A DNA stretch of 64,000 nt from the NCBI GenBank assembly GCA_964035015.1, contig OZ035997.1, positions 20,022,563-20,086,562 of the forward strand, written 5' to 3'. Numbering within the stretch: position 1 is the stretch's first letter; each line of letters opens with the position of its first letter. This DNA is from Corallium rubrum (lineage: Eukaryota; Cnidaria; Anthozoa; Scleralcyonacea; Coralliidae). Both the position numbers and the translations under genes were made by a program. Under the pieces are notes generated by a model. The model was not told the DNA's origin. It did not search any database and saw nothing but the letters and a program-made list of their open reading frames with translations. Shown here piece after piece: positions 25,181 to 35,765 of the stretch.

Positions 25181-27680
25181 GTATTTTTCCATTTTCAAGA
25201 AACTGTATGGAGCCACCTTAAGATTTGCCCATGTAAAAGTAGAATATAATATATGCACGGAGAGTACATATCATAGGCATAGAGTATGGGGAGGACTGAG
25301 GGGCTTTATCCCCCCCCCCCCCCCGAGAAATCTTAATGGGGGAACTCAGCCCCTCCACCATTCACAAATTATAGGTACTTTATACTGGTTAGAGTAAAGT
25401 AACTGTTACAGCCTCATTCCTGCCAGCCAAAAGCACCCATGTACACATAAGACAACCCAGTAAACACAACATCAAAAAATAGTTGACATGTGTTGTATTT
25501 TAACTAGTTTTTATGATATTTCATGACCTTCAGTCTTCTTAAAAATCACCCCTCAGAATGCAGGACTTTTCCGGGACTCTAAATTTCAAAAATTCCCAAG
25601 GGGAGGCATGCTCCCAGACTCCCCATGGGAAAATTCTTTGAAAGGCCCTGTTCAGCCCCCCTGGACAAAAACAAAACTCTATGCATATGGTACATATACG
25701 CATGGTTTGAAACCAGGCAGCCTACTTAAACTCTCTCTATATTGATATATTGTCTATTTACACGCAGTCTGCATATTTGTGCTGATTAACTGGTGAAGAT
25801 GATGATCACATTAGTACAGACTGTCTGGCCACCATCACTTATGATCTTCATTTTCACCAGTTAATATAGAAATAAAATAAAATAAAAAAATAAGATGAAA
25901 AGGAAACTATATGGGTCACCTGACATTGGGTCATTCCAGAAAACATCCACAGTACACCTCCCCCACGGAGGAAATGTGAAGTTGACCCCCTCCCCCTTCA
26001 GATGTCCTGGTTACATTTTACTATTATCAGTAGATTTACCCCCTGCCCTCCCCTCCCTGGATGGCACAAATTTCCTCTGTGGGGGAGGTATGGATCTTTT
26101 CTGGAATGACCCATTGAGTGGTATCCACAAAACTATATTTTTTGCAAAATTAGGGTGCAGGGTATCTCCCCAATACTAAAAAAGTGTAAATATAAAATAT
26201 AAAAATATGGGGTCACCTGCAGGACTTAAATAATTACATGTATAACTATAAAGATATGGGGTCACTATATATATATACTTAAATGTGTAGTCTTTCCAAA
26301 AATATCATTTTGGGGGAGATATCCCACATTAAGTAGTGACCCCATATTTTTATAGTTATAATTATTTAATTTAATTCATGATGGTGACCCCATATTTTTA
26401 CATTTACATTTTTTTAGTATTGCGCACATAACCCACCCTAATTTTCAAAAAAAGATAGTTTGGGGGAGACACCCACTCAATGTGGTGCCCCCGTGTAGTT
26501 TCCTTTTCATCTAATTATCGATGAAAATTAAGATGATATCATCCACAAAAGTTAAATTTTTTACACCTTAAACCAGAGTCTGTAGAAATATACACCATTT
26601 GACTGGCATTAGTGAATAGTGCTAAACATTGTTTCGAGCCAAAAATGTACACAAGTTCTTAGCATATATGCAATAATTAAATTAAATAAGAATTGCAAAG
26701 AATAATTATTTACAAACAATTTTCATGCAACACAAAATTAATATGTACTCACTTGTAATTCAGTAATTGTGCATGAATAAAAACCACAGACCACTTCAGT
26801 CATCAAATAAGCATGATCCACTTCTGATTTGAACTGAAGAACAATTAATTATAAAATTAAACTTTGAAATATTAATAAACTAGGATACTATAAAAAAATT
26901 ACAATTGTTTGGTTACAAATATTGATTGGCTATATTTAATACTTGGTAAGCTTTATGTTTTGAAGATGAAATCCAGTCATTACAATATTTAAGCTTAAAT
27001 AGTAAAATGTTTGTTTCCGAAAAATAATACATAGTAGTTTATTGGTTTAGCAGCATGAGCCATCTAACTATCAAACTATCAAACTATCAAAACGAACGAC
27101 AAAAAAGTTTGCTGTCAAGTTCCAACCACACAAAAGCAGTAAATACGAGTTAATATAAGTTGAGAGTAAAATGGCTATAAAATGGTTCAAATTTTAGAAA
27201 TTTTTCCACTAAATAAAAGTACAGAAGCAAGGAAATTACTTAGGATTAACTCTAGTCAAGTACAGTACCTTAAACTATAGTTTTAGGCTAGAGTCGACGA
27301 CGTCTGGTGTTACTTGCGATGTCTTGCTTTTTCGTCTTCACTTTCAAAACATGGCGGCTTGTCAGGACTCTACTTCGGGGCATTTCTCTACAGAAACCAG
27401 TTTTATCTTGACAGATAAACATCAAAAAATCTCGCGTATACGTAAAACTGCTTGCACTGTTCCAGCGCGCTGTTGTTTCTTCCTCCGCGTAGCTTTCCTG
27501 ACATTAAAATTGAAAGGAATACTAGTAGCTCTTGTCGTTTCCTCGGCCTTCTTCTTCGAGTGTTGAAAATCTCTTTCGAAAACTTTCTTTTGGCGGCAAT
27601 CTGTTCTCGCATTTGATTGGTCGAGCTACTTACTGTCCCTACCCCTTCCCCCGATAGTGTTAAAAATGTCTCCCTTTTCA
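25180..27680. other. Interior of the CACTA-like transposon: inverted repeats, no gene seen
   Basis: It contains a C14 run (25,311-25,324) and an inverted pair ttaactggtgaagatgat / atcttcattttcaccagtta (25,787-25,868). A nested foldback at 25,895-26,520 pairs gggtcattccagaaaa / ttttctggaatgaccc and cctcccccacggagga / tcctctgtgggggagg. Long AT-rich stretches follow. Near 27,350-27,640 the base composition rises, with a possible first ATG (atggcggcttgtcagg), but the frame ends after about 80 codons with no recognised domain. Confidence 0.5.
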
Positions 27681-27945
27681 CACGCATAGTGTGTTACAAA
27701 ATGTCTGACTTTTTACACGTCAGCGTGTTTTGGACTGGTTTGCAACACGTTTTGTGTGTAGCAAGGCGTGTTGTAACGGATATTCGCTTATAACAACACG
27801 TTAGTGTGTTCTGGCGACGTGTTGTTACAACACGTCTAACATATCGCAACACGCCAACAACACGCTTACGTGTATTTAGAACACGCCTACGTGTCTTTGG
27901 AACACACATCGATGTTTTCAAGACACGCTTACAACACGCTAAGTT
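27680..27945. repeat. Right subterminal array of cgtgtt/aacacg motifs
   Basis: Mirror counterpart of the left array, with repeated acacgc, aacacgtt and cgtgttgtaac motifs up to the terminal ttttctagtg. Confidence 0.75.
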
Positions 27946-27955
27946 TTCTAGTGTA

Positions 27956-28348
27956 CTCAATTCTGCTTATCCTTCTCTTCGCCTTTTTCATTTCTTTTCG
28001 TTCAAAGACCGGATTCCTCTTTCTTTGAGATCGCATGTCGTGTATAAATTTAAGTGTCAAAGCTGCGGAGCTTTGTATGTGGGTGAAACCACTCGACATC
28101 TGCACACACGCGTTTCTGAACACATGGGAATTTCGGCCCTTACTGGCAAAAAACTCGGTAGTCCACCCCGTGGTAATATTCTTGCCCATCATCATGAGAC
28201 GGGGCATCCTATTTCTTTTGATGATTTTAGTATTATCTCTTCCTGCTCTTTTGAATCTGAGCTTCTTTTACGCGAAAGTCTTTTAATTAACAAACTTAAA
28301 CCTCATCTCAACGGCAATATTGGATCAGCACCGCTCTACTTATTTTAA
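27956..28348 (+). pseudogene. Penelope-like element A, right copy: GIY-YIG part
   Basis: Continues the PLE after the CACTA-like insertion: LNSAYP, then SLRLFHFFSFKDRIPLSLRS, CQSCGALYVGETTRHLHTRV and ETGHPISFDDF to a stop at 28,348. Compared with the left copy it lacks about 10 residues (QISIRFIARP region), an in-frame 30-base deletion. Otherwise the endonuclease is nearly identical. Confidence 0.8.
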
Positions 28349-28690
28349 TTTTCTCTTACCTCCTGACACATTCAGTGTTACCTCACCTCCTAACCTATAA
28401 TTAGCTTGTAACTGATGTATTTTTAGTTCTTTATTCTTATTGGTCTATATGTATGTAATTAGAATTCTGTTTATTGTATATCCTGTAAATTAATATCTTG
28501 TAATCATTATCTCTGAAGATGTTGTAGCATAAACAACGAAACGTTAGATTATTGAATATTATGTTTTTTATGTCCTTTTGTTCATGGCTTTTATTCGTGT
28601 TTTGTGCTGGGCACTTATATTTATAATAAGATTACGTTTTCCGCCTGGTGAATCTCTTGCCGAAGATATTCAACCTCCTTCACGGTCATG
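28349..28690 (+). mobile_element. Penelope-like element A, 3' untranslated end
   Basis: Runs from the stop codon through ttaccctcctgacaca-type sequence shared with the left copy to about 28,375, then sequence found only here. A hammerhead-like module is at 28,509-28,549, followed by gtgctgggca and ccgcctggtgaatc. Host duplication sequence resumes at tcaacctccttcacgg (28,670-28,690). Confidence 0.65.
28509..28549 (+). ncRNA. Hammerhead-like motif in PLE A 3' end
   Basis: Stem I arm aucu, CUGAAGA, one U, stem II guug-(9-nt loop)-caac, GAAA, C, GUU, stem I arm agau. The core blocks CUGANGA and GAAA are intact, stem I pairs 4 bp, and the NUH site would be GUU. Stem III is again almost absent and stem II has an extra U. 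It is plausible as a dimer-dependent or degenerate hammerhead. Confidence 0.4.
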
Positions 28691-28734
28691 ATTTCTTTTG
28701 TGTTTTCTTCATCAATTATTAATGAGTGTTTTAA

Positions 28735-28783
28735 ATATATATATATACGACTTGGCTCGTTTCAATACCGACCCCTTGACAGA

Positions 28784-28834
<51 letters not shown>

Positions 28835-28925
28835 TAAGAGATAAATCCCGAGAACCAGGGCTGTATGCTTTATACAGCCCCGAGGACGCGAAGCGTCCGA
28901 GGGCTGTATATCGCATCAAAGATTT
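28735..28925. repeat. (TA)n and two small palindromes
   Basis: (TA)n at 28,735-28,748 and 28,787-28,830 surround ttggctcgtttcaatacc. Then come cagggctgtatgctttatacagccc and the GC-rich palindrome gaggacgcgaagcgtcc. Inserted in copy 2 of the duplication relative to copy 1. Confidence 0.65.
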
Positions 28926-30164
28926 TCTTAGTTTTTTTCTTCATTTCTTATCTAATTAGTATTCATATAGTCTTATAGGGCTGTATGTTATATACAAGTT
29001 TCATTTAGGCACATGCAAATTAGTTTCCTATTCAATTTGGGCCCCTGTGCAAATTACATCGTGTCTATTAAAGCATAACGGGAAGATAGCATAGGCTGGG
29101 ACTGTTTTTTCATGTTTTGAGTTAATTATTTTTAGACACTACGTTTAGGATTATTGTCAAGGGTAATCGATAAGCAAATTTTATCCTTATAGGATACCTA
29201 AACGTTAAAAAGTTTCTGAAATCAGAAATGTTATGTTTACTGCGGCTGCTTCAGCCTCTGTTATAAATGAACTATGTTTTATCCCAACTCTGATTGTATG
29301 CGCAGTCGAAACTCCGATTTCGTCTATATACAGCCCGCGGTAGCTGGTTCTGCTTATTAATTTGTATGTGTAGCATATGATTTCAGTATTGTTTTATTGT
29401 CAGAACTTAGTATAGCTGCTTCATTTATCAAATCTGTAGACAAATCCGCAGATAACCTACCTATAAAAATCAATACTCTTGGCCATCTTTTCTACGTCGT
29501 TTGTAAAAACACGTGTGGAAAGACGACAAAGTTATACTCACAAAATACTGATAGTAGCTAGAGTAACATAAAAAATTTAGTTCGTTATTTGACAATGGGA
29601 CACCTGAGCGGTTTATTGTCAGTTTCAGCTCACTTTTCAGCGCGCCGTTCCGAAGTTTGTTGCCAAGTTTCCAAATTTAGAAGTTGATTACGAAGTTCGA
29701 TTTCAGTAATGTTCGAATGTTCAATTCGAAGTTCGCCTTTTACAGAGAATCTCCAGTTAGACTTACTCTTCGTTCGATTTCTTTAGAAAAATATGTGATT
29801 AATCATTCTGCAACAACTGCACACAGTAAAAAAATGTCGCAAAGCTAAACTTCGAATCGAAATATTCACTTATTCAAAACTGAAAAAGAGGAAAATGTGT
29901 TTTCTTAAAACTTTGCATCAAATTCGATGAAATTTAAATTTTGTTTAAGATCTTCATTATTTGCTCAGTCCGTCATAAACCAAACTAATTTACATATATC
30001 TACAAAACTAGAATAAATCAACTGATGGTGTGTCGTGTGCCTCGATAACGATATTCCAAGCTGCATATCAGTCTAATAATATAACCTTGGATGGTGATCA
30101 ACGAATAAACAGAGTAAATATTTTCGTTCTCTGTTCCGAAAATACTGAGCAGTAAAAATCTGCA

Positions 30165-30240
<76 letters not shown>

Positions 30241-30767
30241 TCTATATAACTTATCCTTTTTACCATAGTTATATATTAACTATGTTTTTACGCAGTCCTA
30301 TAGCCATATCACAAACTGTTTGTTTTCTTTAAAGCAACGGGAAACATTAATAGGTTTCCGAAAAGCAACGTAAATTATATTTTACGTAATTATTTAACAA
30401 GATCCTACTGAAAAAGAAAGGACATACGCCATTTACCTGCAGGATTGCTGACGCAATATATTCTTTCGTGATCTTGAAACAAGCGACGACTGGTTGCCAA
30501 ATGAATGTTGTTTTAATACTAAATGCCTTAAATATCAACAGATAATCAGTTTGTATCTTGAAATATTTTTTTAGCCTTGATATTAAGAAAACACAACGTA
30601 ATCTCATAACACATCTGGCATCATAACATTCAAACTGAAAAACAGCTGCTTGCGTGATATCCAGAAAAAACAACACAAACTATGTACAGTTTAAGAAGAA
30701 AAGAAAATTTTTAAAACATTTCTTAATTTTTTCCCACCTACCTGTACTGATAAATATAACTTATAGT

Positions 30768-31840
30768 GTTTTTAAAGCTCTTCCGTTTCTTTCCATTTCC
30801 ATTTCCTCGTGTAAAAACTATACATTAATTTAAGATGTCTAAGATGAATTATAGAAGTGCGAAGCCGTGGCAAAGCAGTGTCTGAAACCAGCTGCATCTG
30901 ACACAAAACTATAAACATACATTTCCGGTGCATCACTTACATTAATATTATTGTCAAGTAGGAGAAAATCTGTTTTTCTGATATTCTTTCCCAAGAAATT
31001 TTTTCAAGATCCTCCAGTTGTCCTATCTATTTAATCAATGAAAATTATAGTGTCGGGACGGAGGTTGAAAGAAAATAAATTACCACTCTATTTTCTTACA
31101 CTCTAGTATATTATTGTCAGCTGATGCGTAAGCGGTGTTTCAAAGAAAAGTGAAAAGGTGCTAAAGTGTCGATATTTCATAGCAACAATCAACTTAAAGC
31201 TAGTAGTATATGTTTTCTCGATTATCGACTTTCTGTTCGATGAAAGCAGGTGTTCGTCTTTAATTTTTCAATATTTACAACATGTTCTCTCTTTATAAGT
31301 TGCCACCATCGCCGCCGATGTTAATAAATAGTTACTGATGAATGGAGACTTGATATTTCTTCCTAACGTATTTCAACCATCCGAAAGTAGCGGCCCCCCG
31401 AAAGTAGCGGCCCCCCGAAAGTAGCGGCCCCCAAGGGCTGCTAAACCAGAAAGTAACGGGGGCCGTTACTTTCGAAATTCTACGGTACTGCCATTTACAG
31501 CGACGCCCTGTGATGAAATCAGAAAGGTGGCGTAGATAAAAAAAATAGAGCTAGCTAGTGTCGGAGGCAAACCAACTGATAATTAATGAGATCATCGAAA
31601 ACGTCAAGCCTCGTTTGCTGCTTTGTATATATTACAGTAGGTCAGTAACTAGACTGAGGGCGAAGCAGAAATAAGTAGTTATGGGTTTACTGTCGTGGGA
31701 ATAGAATCGCGTGCTGTAAAATATTGTTGCAATGTATTCCTCAAGTTGAGCAATTCATTTGATGGGATTCGTTGACAACTTCCTGTTTTGAATTCTGTTT
31801 TGAATTTGTTTGCAAATAATCCTGTTTCTTATTGGTTGTA
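30768..31840. other. Unassigned intergenic DNA with an 18-19 bp tandem repeat
   Basis: No gene is seen. 31,385-31,432 holds three copies of ccgaaagtagcggccccc, followed by an inverted partner at 31,452-31,478 (gggggccgttactttcg). Confidence 0.5.
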
Positions 31841-31842
31841 CA

Positions 31843-31843
<1 letters not shown>

Positions 31844-31907
<64 letters not shown>

Positions 31908-32066
31908 AGAAATGGCTCATGGTTTAGCGTGCTCCATCGAGTTATGGATGCACACGGGAAATTGGGAGAGCACGAAAAAATCGTATTAGATTTTTGAGTG
32001 CTCTCCAAATTTCCCAAGTGCATCCGTAACTCGATGGAGCACACTAAACCATGAGCCATTTCTTTT
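31844..32066. repeat. (TA)n plus long near-perfect palindrome
   Basis: (TA)n at 31,844-31,903 precedes arms of about 70 bp (31,908-31,980 and 31,990-32,064) that differ by few bases. Each arm begins or ends with gaaatggctcatggtttag or its complement, and both contain gtgctccatcgagtta. Confidence 0.85.
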
Positions 32067-32335
32067 ATAACATAGCACTAAATCTTTTCACAAGCCGCGG
32101 TGAATCGTTTTGGTTGTTGTCAGCTTTTCTACTTTCGTAGCCAAGTCTTTTTTGTTCACTAAAATCCAACCAAAAGGACAATTTAAACTCGCTTACCGGG
32201 TCGTTCTTTATTACTCAATAACATTAAATGACTTGGTATTTTGATAATATAAACGGCCATAAAAAGTCAATTTAAAACTCAGTTTTTCAAGTTTTGTTTT
32301 GAAATTTTTCCCCCGCGCTTTTTCCCCGTGCTCCA

Positions 32336-32730
32336 TCGAGTTTTAGTATACACCCAACCATCGTCTATTACAAATCCTGCATTCTGATTGGCTACTCAAC
32401 CGTTGTCTATTCGTGATGGACAACGCTTGAGAAAAATGAAAACAAACCTGAAAAAATATGGCAGTAAACTCTCGTTTTGTAGATGTTTTGGAGGAATTTT
32501 TTGAGAGTTTGATAGAAAATTCTATCCCTGAGGAAACTAAAAACGCCACAAAATATGGCATGAAGATTTTTAATGGTAAGGAACGAAATACAGTTAAACC
32601 GTATTTTATTAATAAATCTGCTTTTACTTGCCGCTCACGAGTAGTTAAATAACACAACATTTTCGTCAGTTTGCACTAGAAAAACTGTATTTTTTAGAGT
32701 AGGTACAGGGTGTATACTAAAACAATTAGA
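32336..32730 (+). mobile_element. Foldback carrying a possible recombinase-type first exon
   Basis: Ends gttttagtatacaccc (32,339) and gggtgtatactaaaac (32,708) are inverted over 16 bp. Inside, ATG at 32,458 opens MAVNSRFVDVLEEFFESLIE, then ETKNATKYGMKIFN, running to a possible donor (ttttaatg|gtaagg, 32,576). The 'FV.V.EE....L......T.KATK....IF' pattern resembles the N-terminus of Crypton-type tyrosine recombinases (KIAA1958-like proteins) in marine invertebrates. No catalytic domain follows, so this is at most a captured or leftover first exon. Confidence 0.35.
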
Positions 32731-32821
32731 CAACTCGTCCTCGTTGTCAAATTGTTAAATGGAGCACGCACAACAGCCAATCAAAAACGTTGCTATATCA
32801 AAGCTATGTTATAAATATATA

Positions 32822-33098
32822 TATACAGTGTGTATCAAAAAAACCTGAACCCTTAGAAAACAACCTATTGTAGTAGTTTGAAAGCCCTAAGCACTTCGTT
32901 GAACCCACATGGATGCGTAAAACACACGGTCTTATACAACTGGGAAATTAAGATAACTTGAAGTGTATGCATGGTGAAAGTATTTTAAAGCTTTTTCTCT
33001 TCCTGTTTAACTTATGTGCTGATTAATTTATAACGCAGCGCTTTCTTTCAAGCTACTACAATAGGTTGTTTTCTAAGTGTTCAGTATTTTTTGATACA

Positions 33099-33106
<8 letters not shown>
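32822..33106. mobile_element. Tc1/mariner-type MITE
   Basis: Terminal inverted repeats of about 60 bp begin cagtgtgtatcaaaaaaacc and end ttttttgatacacacta. Shared internal blocks are ttagaaaacaacctattgta and its complement. It is flanked by TATA, consistent with TA target duplication inside a (TA)n tract (the tract continues at 33,103-33,163). It is about 280 bp with no coding capacity. Confidence 0.75.
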
Positions 33107-33164
<58 letters not shown>

Positions 33165-33187
33165 GTGTGGGTTTTTGGTCTACGAAA

Positions 33188-35573
33188 CGCAAAGAGTGCT
33201 CGATAACATATAGTTAGAGCAAATATAGATTTTCGCTTACCTCAAAAGTCTGCTACAGGCTGTTTCATCTAAAAAAGAATCTTCGGGCAGATGACAATTT
33301 TCGAAAACAGGGGGTGCTTATATCCTTCTTGTCGGAACGTGGGAGTGTGGGGGCGAAACAATACATGCATTCATGGCTTTGTTGCGCTGTTTGCGCGGAA
33401 TTTGTGTCGATGACGACATTGACTGATAATTTCTGCTCTTTTGTTGAGTAAACAATTCTTGTTTTTATCTTTCAAAATATAAAATTTTTCCTCTAAACAT
33501 AAATTACATCGTTTTGAACCTCCCGTGTACGAAATAGAATGTTTTAAAATTTGCCAATTAATACTAAAATCCTTATTGTTTTCTTTCAATGCCCAAATAT
33601 ATTTCGAAAGTTCGGTGTCGTTTGCATGCTTTTTATGCTGAAAAGATTTAGTGTGGTTGGCCAATCGCTCTTTGAATGTGGTTGAAGTCATGCCAATGTA
33701 ATTCTTGATCGTGTTTGTGTTGTTTACTGTGACTGTTGCTTTGTATACTATGTCCCTAGTCATGCATTGTTTTCTAAGTGGACAATTCGTGTTTTTCTTA
33801 CAATTGCAACTGCTAGTGTCCTTAATTATCCTGTGGCATGTTATTCCTAGATATGTGTGCATTGTGTTTAGTGATTATTGACTTAACATTGTTCATGCAG
33901 CTGTAACTTACTTTGACTGTGTTTCTGTTAAAAATCGTATGGAGCTTGTGGTGTGGTGGGAAGTGCTTGTCAATTAGGTTTAGGAAATTACGTCCTATGT
34001 TTGTGCTTACACTCTTGCTAAAAGGTGGGTTGGACCAAGTGATGTTGCGTTGCCTATTCCTGCGTGGTTGCTGTGCTGTGTGTTGAGTGTAGCTAAGATC
34101 ATGATCAAAGTTGCTGTGCCTAAGTGCGTTCTGATATATGGGTGCAGATTCCTGAAAAACTTGTTCATCTGACGAGAGAAGTGCAATGCGCTTGTTGATT
34201 GATGCAGGTAACTGTCTTGTGATGCTTGGTGGGTGGTTAGAGTGCTTATTTATGTAAAGCGGATCGTCATTGGGCTTCCTATAGGGCCTATAATTTCCAT
34301 TGTTAAGGTCGAAAGTTACATCTAAAAAGTTTACTATGCGTAAATTTGATTCGGCGGTAATTTTTAGGTCAAACTGCTCGAAAATTTTGTGGAGTTCTTT
34401 CCTTGTTTTGTCTGCTAAACGTGCTGATTTACTTTTTATAATAGCTAAACCGTCATCTCTATATAGGCCAATACTTTCTTTGCCAAATTTCTTACTTAGG
34501 TGATTTAAAATGAAAAGGCCCTATATCACAAACTTCCGCGCCGTCGAAACAACCCATGGTAACGTCAAACAAACTATTGCTATCTTTTTTTATCCATGAA
34601 ATTCCGGTATTGAAAAGGAGAGATTTTCTAGCGTGTTTTATTATTGAAATATTGTTTTCAGTTATAGTAGCCAAATTCGAAGCCCAAGATAATGCTTGGT
34701 CCAATAGTTTTTCGGAAATAGACGGATAGAAATCGACAATGTCAAACGAAATAAAACTATGTCTGTCCTTATCTTTTATATTGCCAAACCACTCAATTAC
34801 TTGTTTTGTATTTCTCCATTGGTTTAAATTCAGTTTTTGTCTCAAATTAGAATTAATTTTGTCCAAAATCACCTTACTTAGTTTTCCGGATTCGCTTTTA
34901 GCGGGGTTAATTAATCGGCATTTTGGATTGTTTTCGAAATTTTCTTTGTGGTCTTTTAAAGATATAAATGCTTCGCGTTTTTTCATTTTTTCAATTTTGT
35001 CGCCGATTCCTAAACTGTTCGAAATTTCTTTTAGTTCTGAATCAATTTCATCTATGGTGTCCTCGGATCCGTGCTTATATGTTTTTGTGATGTTATCATG
35101 TAGGAGTTTGTTGTATGTGTCGAGCGGGGTTTCATAAATGTTCCTAGTTTTGTCTGCAAAAATGAAAATGTTGGGAGATGAATTAATTTTCTTTAAATCG
35201 GTAGCCAAACATTTCTGAAACTGGTTCGTATATGGCCGAAATTGTATATTTTCGATGAGTTTTATAAGGTCGTCTTCGAAAGGTTTTATTTCCGGATAGA
35301 AGGAGGTGTTTTGTTGGACGCAAGGCCGAAAGGGTTGTTTTGGTTTTCTCTCTGTTTGTTTTTAAGAAAGAAATTGGCTTTCCATCTCATACGTTTTATT
35401 ACACTTTCCACTTTTTCAATCAAATTCTTCAAATAAGCGTCCTGTGATGGTATTGGGATATTCTTTAGTGAATAGTCAAATCGAAATTGCCGCATTTTGA
35501 AGTTAAATAGAAATGAATAACGTAAACAAGAGTGCACAACCGATATACGGGTGCGAATATACGTGTGGGTTTT
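33188..35573 (-). mobile_element. Penelope-like element B, left inverted copy (broken)
   Basis: Minus-strand copy with the ORF in pieces: N-terminus from an ATG at 35,495 (MRQFRFDYSL) to about 35,286; RT part 35,208-34,492; GIY-YIG part 33,862-33,371. Compared with the right copy it has three breaks. A base is missing in the proline stretch (tctatccgg against tctatcccgg), the frame shift after GAEVCDI is shared with the right copy, and a 4-base insertion (ccttaattatcc) lies just before the endonuclease. The 3'UTR with its hammerhead-like motif spans 33,188-33,370. Two indels are unique to this copy. Confidence 0.85.
33248..33291 (-). ncRNA. Hammerhead-like motif, PLE B left copy 3' end
   Basis: Same sequence as the motif described at 36,233-36,276, here on the minus strand. 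Stem I (ucugc/gcaga), GAAA, stem III aca-gcc-ugu and GUA are conserved; the first core block is CCGAAGA. Confidence 0.45.
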
Positions 35574-35765
35574 GGTCTACGAAACGCAAAGAGTGCTCGA
35601 TAACATATAGTTAGAGCAAATATAGATTTTCGCTTACCTCAAAAGTCTGCTACAGGCTGTTTCATCTAAAAAAGAATCTTCGGGCAGATGACAATTTTCG
35701 AAAACAGGGGGTGCTTATATCCTTCTTGTCGGAACAGGGGGTGCTTATATCCTTCTTGTCGGAAC
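35573..35765 (-). repeat. Partial terminal repeat (pLTR) at the 5' side of the left PLE B copy
   Basis: Minus-strand repeat of the element 3' end (cgaaacgcaaagagtgctcg ... ggtgcttatatccttcttg), with a 27-bp string (cagggggtgcttatatcc...) duplicated at 35,703-35,760. A further hammerhead-like motif is at 35,645-35,688. It meets the right copy's repeat at about 35,766, the symmetry centre of the inverted pair. Confidence 0.75.

Larger units (their letters stand above)
22467..27955. mobile_element. CACTA-like (EnSpm-type) DNA transposon, non-autonomous, 5,485 bp
   Basis: The element runs from 22,469 to 27,953 with termini CACTAGAAA and TTTCTAGTG, and the dinucleotide TA on both sides (22,467-68; 27,954-55). 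Excising it plus one TA restores the PLE coding sequence aaaaaacta|ctcaattctg seen uninterrupted in the left PLE copy, so the insertion is defined precisely. Both subterminal regions (22,480-23,050 and 27,680-27,945) are packed with direct and inverted cgtgtt/aacacg hexamers, as expected of CACTA subterminal arrays. No transposase was recognised. The interior is made of foldbacks and unique AT-rich DNA. Confidence 0.8.
15710..30767. repeat. Segmental duplication, copy 2 (interrupted)
   Basis: Direct repeat of 7270-13398. It is expanded by the PLE/CACTA complex (18,946-28,690) and by about 390 bp at 28,748-29,130. It lacks about 145 bp corresponding to 9100-9225. About 230 bp present in copy 1 (11,350-11,580) is missing at the PLE insertion site. 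The interval 15,855-18,391 matches 7,935-10,569 closely. Confidence 0.9.

Noticed and set aside
25895..26179. 94-codon plus-strand frame in the CACTA-like element
   Set aside because: It lies in a nested foldback and is not conserved between arms; no domain.
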